Positions 15,840 through 23,728 of a stretch of 64,000 nt of DNA are shown one piece after another. Source of the DNA: Micromonospora sp. C31 (lineage in GTDB: Bacteria; Actinomycetota; Actinomycetes; Mycobacteriales; Micromonosporaceae); the NCBI RefSeq assembly GCF_018070575.1, contig NZ_JAGPXN010000008.1, positions 186,001-250,000 on the forward strand, read 5' to 3'. How positions within the stretch are numbered: the first letter of the stretch is position 1; each line of letters opens with the position of its first letter. The notes below the pieces were generated by a model that was not told where the DNA came from, made no database searches, and saw nothing but the letters and a program-made list of their open reading frames with translations. The position numbers were made by a program, and so were the translations under genes.

Positions 15840-16619
15840 GTGATTCCGAACCTCTCCAAGTCGCTCAGTTCGCTACCGCAGTCGGCGCTGCCGGCCGGCC
15901 GCATGGTCGAGCCGGAGGACGGCGGGCCGCCGCCGTACTGGCTGAGCGACGCCCCGCCCGATCCTGGGCTGTGGGCGTGGCTGCGGTCGCGGCATCCGGA
16001 GTCCGGGCTCTGGCCGCTGCTGCTGAGCGGGCTGTCGAGCGAGGAGAGCCGCCCGTGGGTCGACGGCGAGGTGTTTCCGGCCGACATGTCGTCGCCGGAG
16101 CACCACGACGTCGCGGAACTGCTGGCCGGGTGGTGGGCCGGCTGCACGTCGACCGACGAGGACGGCACGTCTGCCGTCACGGCCCCGTTCGGCCGGAACT
16201 GGCCGGGTCTCGCCCCGCCCGGCGTCCAGACGGAGCAGCCCGACGAGCTCGCCGACCAGTGCGCGGACTTCCTCGCCGACGGTCGGACGCGTCTCGGGCT
16301 GGTGCCGGCCGTCCGCAGCGCGGACACCCTCGCCGTGGCGGGTTGGTCCGGCCCGACGAACCACACCGGCGACGCCGGGGAGATCTCGGCGGTGCTGCGG
16401 AGCTGGGAGGACCGGTTCGGCGTACGGGTGGTCGGCGTCGGCTTCGCCACCCTGCAGCTGAGCGTGGCCGCGCCGCCGACCTCCACCGGGCACGCCCTGG
16501 CGGTCGCGGCCGAGCACTTCGCCTTCTGCCCGGACAACGTCTGGCAGGGTGCCGAGACGCTGGCCGCCTATGCCGAGCAGATCCTGGGCGTGCGCTCCTG
16601 GTCGTTCTGGTGGGACTGA
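15840..16619 (+). CDS. DUF4253 domain-containing protein
   Basis: Function unknown. GTG 15840 (VIPNLSKSLSSLPQSALPAG) is the likely start, giving 259 residues; the frame extends to 15780 with Arg-rich sequence that does not look coding. The C-terminal third is the DUF4253 domain: RLGLVPAVRSADTLAVAGW, then EISAVLRSWEDRFGVRVVGVGF, and the closing signature ILGVRSWSFWWD. The N-terminal part has acidic and Trp-rich segments. DUF4253 proteins are scattered singly and have sometimes been linked to polymorphic-toxin immunity; nothing nearby supports that here. Confidence 0.82.
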   Translation: MIPNLSKSLSSLPQSALPAGRMVEPEDGGPPPYWLSDAPPDPGLWAWLRSRHPESGLWPLLLSGLSSEESRPWVDGEVFPADMSSPEHHDVAELLAGWWAGCTSTDEDGTSAVTAPFGRNWPGLAPPGVQTEQPDELADQCADFLADGRTRLGLVPAVRSADTLAVAGWSGPTNHTGDAGEISAVLRSWEDRFGVRVVGVGFATLQLSVAAPPTSTGHALAVAAEHFAFCPDNVWQGAETLAAYAEQILGVRSWSFWWD

Positions 16620-16711
16620 CGCCGGAGGGAGCCGGTGCGGCGTGGCGGATGCCGACCGGTCCGCCGCCGCCCACGCCGGGCGCTGCCCGGTCGGGCGAAT
16701 TCCTGCGGCGG

Positions 16712-17809
16712 TCAGCCGACGGCGGCCGTCGGCAGCGGGCTGCGTCGGGGTGCGGCGGCCAGCGCCAGCGTCAGCAGCGCGCTCGCCGCGCCCACCACGA
16801 ACAGCAGCGAGGCCGCCGGTTGACCCAGCCACTCCCACAGCGGGTGCCACGTCGGGTGCGGCTCGGCGCGGTGGTGCCGGAGCAGGTGGGGGGCGGCCAG
16901 CAGGACGGGCGTCCACCAGAGGGCCAGGGTGATCGCGAGCAGGACGCCGACCGCTGCCCGGGCGGGGTGCGCCGCCTCGGTCCGCCGGCTGGCCCAACCG
17001 AAGACCAGCCAGCCGAGGGCCGCTCCGAGCAGGCCGCCGGCGACACCGGCCGGCAGCACGGCCGGCGGTGTAGTCCGGCTCAGCGTCAGCGACGGGTCGT
17101 CGCCGTCGGGTGACGGCGGGGCGGCGACATGGAGTTGGAGGACCGTGTCGCCGCGTCGGGCGAGCAGGGTGGTGTCGGTGACCGTGACGACCGGGGTGCA
17201 CGTCTTGTCGGCACAGCCCGGGACGCTGTGCACCGTCGGCGCGTACACCTGCCAGCCGGTCTCGCGCAGGCGCCGCTGCGCCAGCGCGAGCGTCTCGTCG
17301 GCGGGCATGCGCGGCGTGCCGGCGGCGCCGGCCACGACGGCGCTCTGTTGGTATTCGCCGCCGTCGCCGAGCAGCAGGTTGTCGAGCGCCCGCACGGTGA
17401 GCGGCTGGCTGTAGAAGGTGAAGAGCGCTGGCGCCAGGTCGACGTCGCCGAGTTCGTGACCGGGCAGCACGGCGGCGAAGACGGCGGCGGTCTCGGCCCG
17501 GTCGGGCTGCGGAGCCGAGGTCTCCCAGGCGGCCCGGGTGGCGAGGGCGGCGGTGAACAGGCCGCAGATGACGGCGGTGAGGGTGGCCCAGACGCCCACC
17601 GTACGGCTGGCCGGTCGTCCCAGCCGGCAGCGCAGGCCGTGCCGGATCAGGTTGGCGGCCTCGCGCGGCGTGGGGCGCGTGCGGCCCGCCGGTGCCGCGT
17701 CGAGCAGGACCCCGACGATCTCGTCGGCCCGGGCCCGTCGGTAGGCGCGGGGATGACAGAACAGCAGCCGCCGGTAGCGGCGGGCGAGCCGGTCGCCGGT
17801 CGTCGGCAT
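16712..17809 (-). CDS. membrane protein paired with PadR regulator
   Basis: A protein of unknown function with about five membrane helices. ATG 17809 follows GGAAGGA. Residues 1-70 form a cytoplasmic module (MPTTGDRLARRYRRLLFCHP, then RADEIVGVLLDAAP) of a type I often see in actinobacterial proteins encoded after PadR regulators. A first helix lies at TLTAVICGLFTAAL. An extracytoplasmic region of about 190 residues follows, with a likely disulfide in PGCADKTCTP. At least four closely spaced helices end the protein. At 365 residues it is probably controlled by, and possibly the sole target of, the PadR gene 127 bases upstream. Confidence 0.7.
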   Translation of the reverse strand: MPTTGDRLARRYRRLLFCHPRAYRRARADEIVGVLLDAAPAGRTRPTPREAANLIRHGLRCRLGRPASRTVGVWATLTAVICGLFTAALATRAAWETSAPQPDRAETAAVFAAVLPGHELGDVDLAPALFTFYSQPLTVRALDNLLLGDGGEYQQSAVVAGAAGTPRMPADETLALAQRRLRETGWQVYAPTVHSVPGCADKTCTPVVTVTDTTLLARRGDTVLQLHVAAPPSPDGDDPSLTLSRTTPPAVLPAGVAGGLLGAALGWLVFGWASRRTEAAHPARAAVGVLLAITLALWWTPVLLAAPHLLRHHRAEPHPTWHPLWEWLGQPAASLLFVVGAASALLTLALAAAPRRSPLPTAAVG

Positions 17810-17936
17810 GGCTGTCCTTCCGATCGGTACGCACCGGGCGGGTCGGTGCGACTGTGGCAGATGTCGGTGGTGGCCGGGCGGCAGCGCGTGGTGCCGGCCG
17901 GGTCCGGGTGGTGCGGGAGCGGGTGGGCGGAGGCGG

Positions 17937-18257
17937 TCAGGCGGTGCCGGGGCGCAGTGCGCGTAGCCGGCTCTCGGCGGCGGTGGCGAGCTGGCGCAGC
18001 CGGGCGGTCTCGGCGTCCAGGGCTCCGATCCCGTCCGGGGTGAGGCGGTAGTAGCGGCGGAGCCGGCCGTCGACCGTCTCCTCGCGGTCGGGAGCGACGA
18101 GCCCCTGCGCGTGCAACCGGTCCAGCGCGGCGTAGAGGGTGCCCGGCAGCAGGGTGACGCGCTGCGCGGACAGGGTGGTGACCTCCCGGATGATGCCGTA
18201 GCCGTGGCGTGGACCACCGGCCAGCGCGGTGAGGATCAGGAAGGTCGGCTCACGCAT
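17937..18257 (-). CDS. PadR-family transcriptional regulator
   Basis: A winged-helix repressor. It begins MREPTFLILTALAGGPRHGY at ATG 18257; an upstream GTG at 18266 is also possible. The wing helix region LLPGTLYAALDRLHAQGLV and the beta-wing GRLRRYYRLTPDG are typical of the short PadR subfamily (PF03551), followed by a C-terminal dimerisation helix. At 106 residues it is the expected length. It leads the transcription unit with the membrane protein and is divergent from the flavin oxidoreductase. Confidence 0.9.
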   Translation of the reverse strand: MREPTFLILTALAGGPRHGYGIIREVTTLSAQRVTLLPGTLYAALDRLHAQGLVAPDREETVDGRLRRYYRLTPDGIGALDAETARLRQLATAAESRLRALRPGTA

Positions 18258-18353
18258 CGCGGTCACGGGCCAGACGATAGTCAGATCATCGATATGTGGT
18301 CAAGGTCCCGTGCGGGCGGGCACCCTGGCGGCGCCGGTTCTAGGCTGGCGGCC

Positions 18354-19235
18354 ATGCGGATTGGCATCGTGATCCTTCCCGACCAGCGCTGGTCCGACTC
18401 CCGGCGCCGCTGGCGGCAGGCGGACGAGTGGGGCTTCGACCACGCCTGGACGTACGACCACCTGGGCTGGCGGGACCTGGTCGACGGGCCCTGGTTCGAC
18501 TCGGTGACCACGCTGACCGCCGCCGCGACGGTGACCTCCCGGATCCGGCTCGGCACGCTGGTCGCCTCGCCGAACTTCCGGCACCCGGCGGCGTTCGCGC
18601 GGCAGGTCACCGCGCTCGACGACGTCTCCGGCGGCCGGTTGCTGCTCGGCCTCGGCGCGGGCGGCATCGGCTTCGACTCGGCCGTGCTGGGCGGGGAGAC
18701 GCTGCCGCCCCGCCAGCGGGTCGACCGGTTCGCCGAGTTCACCGAGCTGCTCGACCTCATCCTGCGCGAGGACGGCACGACCTGGCGCGGGAAGTGGTTC
18801 ACCGCCGTGGACGCCCGGAGCAACCCGGGCTGCGTGCAGACGCCCCGGGTGCCGTTCGTGGTGGCCGCCAACGGGCCCCGGTCGATGCGGCTGGTGGCCC
18901 GCTTCGGTCAGGGCTGGGTCACCACCGGCTCCACGGTGGACGACCTGGAGAGCTGGTGGCACGGGGTGGCCGAGGCCGCCGCCCGGATGGACGGGGCGCT
19001 CGCCACGGCCGGCCGCGACCCGGGCACCCTGGACCGCTACCTCTCGCTCGACTCCGCGCCGGTCTTCTCGCTGCGCAGCGCCGAGTTCTTCGCCGACCAG
19101 GTCGGCCGGGCCGCCGCCCTCGGCTTCACCGACGTGGTCACGCACTGGCCCCGGGCCAGCAGTTGGTACGCCGGCGACGAGGCCGTCCTGGCGGACGTGG
19201 CCACCCGCCTGCTGCCCGAGCTGCGTCGCGCCTGA
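18354..19235 (+). CDS. LLM-class flavin (or F420)-dependent oxidoreductase
   Basis: A luciferase-like TIM-barrel monooxygenase or reductase. The ATG at 18354 begins MRIGIVILPDQRWSDSRRRW. Family features are DEWGFDHAWTYDHL, RIRLGTLVASPNFRHPA, then DVSGGRLLLGLGAGG, and FVVAANGPRSMRLVARFGQGW for cofactor binding. It is 293 residues long. Actinobacteria use F420 in many relatives, but the cofactor cannot be told from this sequence. The substrate is unknown, and no pathway neighbours are present. Confidence 0.85.
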   Translation: MRIGIVILPDQRWSDSRRRWRQADEWGFDHAWTYDHLGWRDLVDGPWFDSVTTLTAAATVTSRIRLGTLVASPNFRHPAAFARQVTALDDVSGGRLLLGLGAGGIGFDSAVLGGETLPPRQRVDRFAEFTELLDLILREDGTTWRGKWFTAVDARSNPGCVQTPRVPFVVAANGPRSMRLVARFGQGWVTTGSTVDDLESWWHGVAEAAARMDGALATAGRDPGTLDRYLSLDSAPVFSLRSAEFFADQVGRAAALGFTDVVTHWPRASSWYAGDEAVLADVATRLLPELRRA

Positions 19236-19347
19236 ACAGGCCGACGGGCGCGTCGAGCAGCTGCGGGGCGGGGTGTCCCGGTCGGCGCGGCGGATCGCGG
19301 CCACCCACGCGCACTGCCCCGTCGTGGTCGGCCGCGACCGGGCGCGC

Positions 19348-19779
19348 TCAGGTGCCGAGGTCCCCCGTGGCGATCCCGCCATCGCTGGCGGAGACCAGCC
19401 GGAACCGGATGCAGACGACCTCGCTGTCGTCGGTGACGGGGGTGCCCACGCCCGCCCAGTAGGCGGCGTGGCCCGCCCGCCACTCCTCGATGGAGCGGTC
19501 ACCCTCCCCTTCGGAGCGGGCGAAGTCCCACGGCACGTCCGCGAAGCGGACCACCTCGACGCCGGTGACCTCCACGACGCCGACCAGCGCGTCCTCGTCG
19601 TCGACGAGGGCCAACCGTTCGCCGGTGTGTTCCAGTTCCTCGCCCTCCTCGGCGTACTCGGTGCTCAGCCCGGCGGTCGCCGTCTTCACCCCGGCGAGCA
19701 CCAGGGTGTTGAGCCGCGTCCGCAGCTCGCCGGGGGTGCCGAGGGGGAGGGCGCGCAGTCCACCGATCCGAGGCCACAT
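19348..19779 (-). CDS. ASCH domain-containing protein
   Basis: A small RNA-binding-fold protein; some bacterial relatives hydrolyse N4-acetylcytidine. ATG 19779 (MWPRIGGLRALPLGTPGELR) gives 143 residues. ASCH features are the substrate-cavity motif VKTATAGLSTEY, the strand LALVDDEDALVGVVEVTGVEVV, and the closing segment DFARSEGEGDRSIEEWRAGH. It is a single gene, convergent with the flavin oxidoreductase. The substrate is unknown. Confidence 0.85.
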   Translation of the reverse strand: MWPRIGGLRALPLGTPGELRTRLNTLVLAGVKTATAGLSTEYAEEGEELEHTGERLALVDDEDALVGVVEVTGVEVVRFADVPWDFARSEGEGDRSIEEWRAGHAAYWAGVGTPVTDDSEVVCIRFRLVSASDGGIATGDLGT

Positions 19780-19883
19780 CCTGCCGACGGTACCGTCGGC
19801 GCCGGCCGCCCGCCGCCGCATTTCCGCCCCCACCGAGGGTGCGGTGGGCGTTACGGTGGGTGGGACGACGACCGGGAGGCGGC

Positions 19884-20420
19884 ATGACGGACAGGCGCGT
19901 GGTGCTCATCCCCGGCAGGGGCTACGACACCCGGTTTCCGCTCTTCGTCTACGTCGGCGAGGCGCTGCGCCGCGCCGGCTACGCACTGCACGCCGTCACC
20001 TGGGAGGTGCCGGAGCGGTTGGCCCCCGACCGGGAGGGGCCCGGGGCGGCCGTCGAATGGGTGATCGGGCAGGTCGGCCCGACCCTCGTCGAGCCCACGG
20101 GCCTGCTGGTCGGCAAGTCGCTCGGCTCGATGGCCACGCCGCTCGCGGCCGACCGCGGGCTGCCGGCCGTCTGGCTCACCCCGCTGCTGCACGTGCCCGC
20201 CGTGGTCGACGGCCTGCGCCGCGCCACCGCGCCCTTCCTGCTGGTGGGCGGCACGGCGGACCCGTCCTGGGACGGCTCGCTCGCCCGCCGGCTCACCCCG
20301 CACGTGGTGGAGGTCGAGCAGGCCGACCACGCGCTGATGGTGCCCGGCCCGCTGGCCCGCTCGGCGGAGGCGCTCGGCCGGGTCTGCACGGCCGTCGAGG
20401 ACTTCGTTCAGATCAGCTGA
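19884..20420 (+). CDS. small alpha/beta hydrolase
   Basis: A compact alpha/beta-hydrolase-fold protein of 178 residues. ATG 19884 follows GGGAGGC. The protein opens with strand MTDRRVVLIPGRGYDTRFPL. The nucleophile elbow is GLLVGKSLGSMA, fitting GxSxG. A late Asp lies in LLVGGTADPSWDG and a His in EVEQADHALMVPG, so a full triad is visible. It has no cap domain. The substrate is unknown, and it is divergent from the ASCH gene. Confidence 0.8.
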   Translation: MTDRRVVLIPGRGYDTRFPLFVYVGEALRRAGYALHAVTWEVPERLAPDREGPGAAVEWVIGQVGPTLVEPTGLLVGKSLGSMATPLAADRGLPAVWLTPLLHVPAVVDGLRRATAPFLLVGGTADPSWDGSLARRLTPHVVEVEQADHALMVPGPLARSAEALGRVCTAVEDFVQIS

Positions 20421-20429
20421 CCGGCATGT

Positions 20430-20841
20430 CCGGCGACGGCGCACCCGCTCGTCGCCGCTCGCCGTGTGCGCGTCCAGCACCGCGTCGGCCAGCTTCACCA
20501 CGTGCGCATCGCCGTGCCGCGCCGGCCGCGCGAAGACCTGCGCCGGGGCGCCGGTGGCCACCGGCGGTGGCGCGGCCGGCTGCGTCGGGGCGTACACCGA
20601 GGTCACGGCCGCCGTCGCGGACCAGGCCGCGGCGACGCTCGCCGCCTACAGCGGCCGGGTGGGCGTGCGTACGACGCGGACGGCCCAGGTACGCGTCCAG
20701 CCAGCGGTGCACCGTCCGGTCGTGGCCGTGGCGGACCAGCGCCTCCACGGCCATCGGCCCGTGGTCGGAGAGCCCGCCCTCGTACTCGGGGCCGGTGCGG
20801 TGCAGCCGTTGGTACGCCTCGTCCAGGATCGCCTCACCCAT
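20430..20841 (-). pseudogene. decayed questin-oxidase-like (DUF4243) gene with internal deletion
   Basis: The ATG at 20841 starts a convincing N-terminus, MGEAILDEAYQRLHRTGPEY then SDHGPMAVEALVRHGH and RTVHRWLDAYLGR, as in questin oxidase-like proteins. After about 55 codons the frame becomes meaningless. A different minus-strand frame then reads AATAAVTSVYAPTQ-like sequence and ends with ARHGDAHVVKLADAVLDA and HTASGDERV, which resembles the C-terminus of the same family. Intact members are about 300-350 residues, so roughly 200 codons of the middle are missing and the two ends are out of frame. I read this as a deletion-bearing relic. Confidence 0.65.
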
Positions 20842-20874
20842 GGGGCGATCTTCGGACCTGAACCGAGGTTCAGG

Positions 20875-21426
20875 TCAAGTCGTCAGGTCGGCGCCGTCCA
20901 CGAGCCCCCGGACGCGCAGTTCGGTGGCGACCGCCGGGGCGCAGTCGAGCACGACGGTGGCGGTGCCGACGGGCTCTGCGCCCCGCGCGGCGCAGATCTC
21001 GTAGAGCGCGCGTACCTGCGCCCCGGTGGCCACCCAGTCGTCCACCACCAGCACCCGGTCACCCCGGCCGACACCGTGGTCGCGTACGGCCAGGTCGACT
21101 TGCCGGCCCCGGAAGTCCGGCGGGCTCTGCGCCCAGGTGAGCGCCCCGGCGGGCAGCCGGCCGTCGCCCGGCTTGTGCGCCGGCACGAAGCCGACCCCGA
21201 GCGCCGTCGCGGCGAGCGGACCGAGCAGGTAGCCGGTGACCGCCGGCGAGACGACCACCGTGGGCCGGGCGGCCCGGAACGGCGCCACGAGGGCGGGCCC
21301 CAGCCGGGCGAGGACCTCCGGGTCCCGCCACCAGCCGGAGACGTCGCTGACCAGGTGGCTGGCGCCGGGGCCGGGGTCGATCCACCTGACCAGCGCGGCG
21401 AGGCGTCCGCTCAGCTCGGATGGCAT
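20875..21426 (-). CDS. phosphoribosyltransferase (adenine PRT-like)
   Basis: A type I PRTase. ATG 21426 (MPSELSGRLAALVRWIDPGP) lies nine bases after GGAGG. The PRPP-binding loop RVLVVDDWVATGAQ shows the family signature (hydrophobic-DD-hydrophobic-xTG). Substrate-side segments are TVVVSPAVTGYLLGP and GFVPAHKPGDGRLP, resembling APT enzymes with an altered hood. At 183 residues it is APRT-sized. It may salvage adenine or regulate, as in ComF/PyrR-like proteins; the base is not decidable here. Confidence 0.8.
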   Translation of the reverse strand: MPSELSGRLAALVRWIDPGPGASHLVSDVSGWWRDPEVLARLGPALVAPFRAARPTVVVSPAVTGYLLGPLAATALGVGFVPAHKPGDGRLPAGALTWAQSPPDFRGRQVDLAVRDHGVGRGDRVLVVDDWVATGAQVRALYEICAARGAEPVGTATVVLDCAPAVATELRVRGLVDGADLTT

Positions 21427-21663
21427 GCCCCCCATCCTCCGCCACGGCGGCGACCCGGACGGCCCGGCCCCGCCCCGCCCCGCACCGGCTCCGGGGCGTC
21501 GAGCCGCAGCCGTACCCGGGGCGCCCGGGCCACCACGGGTCGGATGATCGGCTACACGTATCACCGCAATTACGGCCATACCACTATGATCACGTTGACG
21601 TCGGAAGTGCTTCTCTCGTTACGGTCCGACCCGGTTTGTTGAGCAGGCGAAAGGACCGCACCG

Positions 21664-22356
21664 GTGGCTGGCAGGCACTCCCGTACCCGCATGTTCTCCT
21701 CGCCGGCCGGCATCGCGGCCACCGCGGCCGTCGGGGTCGCGCTCGCCGTGGGTGGCACCGTCGGTGCCGTCCAGTTGACCTCGGACGCGGAGACCGTCCG
21801 GCCGGTCGCCGTCGACGTCGCGCCCACCGGCCTGCCCACCGGTGCCGCCCCCACGTCGCCGGCCGTACCGCCCAGCGCCAGCACGTCGCCGAGCGTCAGC
21901 GCCTCACCGAGCGCGACCGCGAGCCCCAAGGCCGGCCGGTCCACCCAGGCCCCCTCCCGGAGCAAGCCGCGCACCACCGCGCCGAAGCCCACCGCGCCGA
22001 AGCCCACCGCGCCGAAGCCCACCGCGCCGAAGCCCACCGCGCCGAAGAAGAGCAGCACCGTCCGCCCGGTCGTCGACAGCGGCTCGTGTGGCGCCTCGTT
22101 CTACGCGGAGGGGCAGCTCACCGCCAACGGTGAGAACTTCGACCCGTCCGCGCTGACCGCCGCCCACAAGACCCTGCCGTTCAACACGAAGGTCCGGGTC
22201 ACCAACCCGGCGAACGGCAGGTCCGTGACGGTGCGCATCAACGATCGTGGCCCCTTCGTCGAGGGGCGCTGCCTGGACCTGTCCCGGGCCGCCTTCGCCG
22301 ACATCGCCTCGCTCGACGCCGGCCACGTCCAGGTCCGCTACGAGGTGCTCGGCTGA
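21664..22356 (+). CDS. RlpA-like double-psi beta-barrel secreted protein
   Basis: A cell-wall-associated protein with an RlpA/expansin-like barrel; in other bacteria such domains act as lytic transglycosylases or bind glycan. GTG 21664 is followed by a signal peptide or signal anchor (SPAGIAATAAVGVALAVGG). Residues 50-135 are a Pro/Ser/Thr/Lys-rich wall-spanning linker with TAPKP repeats. The C-terminal barrel includes CGASFYAEGQLTANGE, then LPFNTKVRVTNPANGRSV and the signature RINDRGPFVEGRCLDLSRAA, with the catalytic Asp of the family in NDRGP. It is 230 residues long. A promoter is plausible at 21595-21620 (TTGACG), upstream. Confidence 0.88.
   Translation: MAGRHSRTRMFSSPAGIAATAAVGVALAVGGTVGAVQLTSDAETVRPVAVDVAPTGLPTGAAPTSPAVPPSASTSPSVSASPSATASPKAGRSTQAPSRSKPRTTAPKPTAPKPTAPKPTAPKPTAPKKSSTVRPVVDSGSCGASFYAEGQLTANGENFDPSALTAAHKTLPFNTKVRVTNPANGRSVTVRINDRGPFVEGRCLDLSRAAFADIASLDAGHVQVRYEVLG
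21976..22047. repeat. 15-bp tandem repeat in the RlpA-like linker
   Basis: Unit ACCGCGCCGAAGCCC repeats 4.8 times with no mismatch, encoding Thr-Ala-Pro-Lys-Pro. It is a wall-spanning linker of probably variable length. Confidence 0.95.
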
Positions 22357-22456
22357 GCGCCCGCCGGGTCACGATCGGCCCGCCGACTCGATCCGGGTGG
22401 GCAGAACATCCTCGTTCGACGGGTCAGGTTCATTCACCCGCACACGTCCATCAGGC

Positions 22457-23584
22457 ATGCTGTCCCTCGTACGCACGCGACCCTTCCAGTCGGGCCCCGG
22501 CCCACTGAGCCCCGGATCCCGCGCCGGCCTCGGCGCGGCCTTCGTCCTGCTCGCGATCGTCTCGGCCGTGGAGCTGGCCGACGGCCGTGCGGCGAACTAC
22601 ATCGCGCTCATGGTGGCCGCGCCGTTCCTGACCGCGGCGCTGGCGTCGTGGCGGATCGTGCTCGGTGTGGGCCTGACCGCCACCGCCCTGGGCGCCGGAT
22701 TCGCGTTCGGCGAGGAGACCGTGGCGCTCCCCACCACGGTCGCCGTAGCGGGCATCGCGCTGGGCACCGCGATCGCGGTCGCCACGGCAGCCGTACGGCA
22801 GCGTCAGGCCGAGCGGATCGCCGAGCTGTCCCGGCTGGCCTCGGTCGCCCAGCAGGCCGTGCTGCGCCCGCTCGGTCCGCAGGTCGGCTCGCTCTCGGTG
22901 GCCGCCCGCTACATCTCCTCGACCGCGACCGCCGAGATCGGCGGTGACCTGTACGAGGCGGTCGACACGCCGTACGGGGTGCGGATGATCATCGGCGACG
23001 TGCGGGGCAAGGGCCTCGACGCGGTGCGGCTCGCCAGCATCGTGCTGGGCTCGTACCGGCACGTGGCGTACGAGCGGGCGGACCTGCGGGCCGTCGTGAC
23101 CGACCTGGACCGGGCGGTTGCCCGGAGCGTGGGCGACGAGGACTTCGTCACCGCCGCGCTGGTCGAGGAGCGGGGCGGCACGCTCACCATCGTCAACTGC
23201 GGGCACCCGCCGCCGCTGCTGCTGCGCCGGGGCGCCGTCATCCCGCTCGAACCGCCGGCCCCCGCCCCGCCACTGGGCTTCATGCCGGTGGTCCGCCCGC
23301 GGGTCGAGCGGTTGGAGCCCGGCGACCGGCTGCTGCTCTTCACCGACGGGCTCGGCGAGGCGCGCCGGGACGGCGAGTTCTTCCCGACCGCGGACCGGGC
23401 CTGGCGGCTGCTCGGCCACGGCACCGTCGGCGATGGGCTCGCCTCGCTGGAGACGGCTCTCGTCGAGTGGGTGCACGGCCGGCTCGACGACGACATCGCC
23501 CTGGTCCTGATGGAGTACACGGGCTCGCGCGGCGCCGCGACGGTCGCCGTGCCGAGCTGGGAGGTCGGCGCGGCCGAGAGCTGA
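22457..23584 (+). CDS. membrane PP2C/SpoIIE-type protein phosphatase
   Basis: A Ser/Thr phosphatase of the RsbU/SpoIIE group, probably acting on an anti-sigma-factor antagonist. ATG 22457 (MLSLVRTRPFQSGPGPL) gives 375 residues. Three or four membrane helices occupy residues 25-110. The phosphatase domain starts at QQAVLRPLGPQVGSLSVAAR and shows the metal-binding motifs TAEIGGDLYEAVD, MIIGDVRGKGLDAV, NCGHPPPLLL, and LLLFTDGLGEARR. The last Asp lies in DDDIALVLMEY. No partner STAS or kinase gene lies nearby, so its target is unknown. Confidence 0.9.
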   Translation: MLSLVRTRPFQSGPGPLSPGSRAGLGAAFVLLAIVSAVELADGRAANYIALMVAAPFLTAALASWRIVLGVGLTATALGAGFAFGEETVALPTTVAVAGIALGTAIAVATAAVRQRQAERIAELSRLASVAQQAVLRPLGPQVGSLSVAARYISSTATAEIGGDLYEAVDTPYGVRMIIGDVRGKGLDAVRLASIVLGSYRHVAYERADLRAVVTDLDRAVARSVGDEDFVTAALVEERGGTLTIVNCGHPPPLLLRRGAVIPLEPPAPAPPLGFMPVVRPRVERLEPGDRLLLFTDGLGEARRDGEFFPTADRAWRLLGHGTVGDGLASLETALVEWVHGRLDDDIALVLMEYTGSRGAATVAVPSWEVGAAES

Positions 23585-23691
23585 GCCGCCCCTGCCGCGC
23601 ATGTCCGTTCGCAACCCGAACGGGAAGTGTGTAATCGCCGTCACTTCTGAGATCGGCTTGTCGCTGCCTACCCATCGGTAATACAGTCTGG

Positions 23692-23707
23692 GTTACTGAT
23701 CGGTAAC
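23692..23707. promoter_or_regulatory. palindromic operator candidate GTTACTGATCGGTAAC
   Basis: It ends 21 bases before the acyl-CoA dehydrogenase start and differs at two positions from the site at 3283-3298 upstream of the EtfD-like gene. A further half-site, ATCGGTAAT, lies about 20 bases upstream near 23674. The position overlaps or follows the expected -10, which suits repression. Confidence 0.5.
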
Positions 23708-23728
23708 ACCTGTCCGGAAGCGGGGCCA

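Noticed and set aside
22400..22456. Riboswitch-like leader before the PP2C phosphatase
   Set aside because: No helix pattern of a known class could be found; it appears to be an ordinary short leader.
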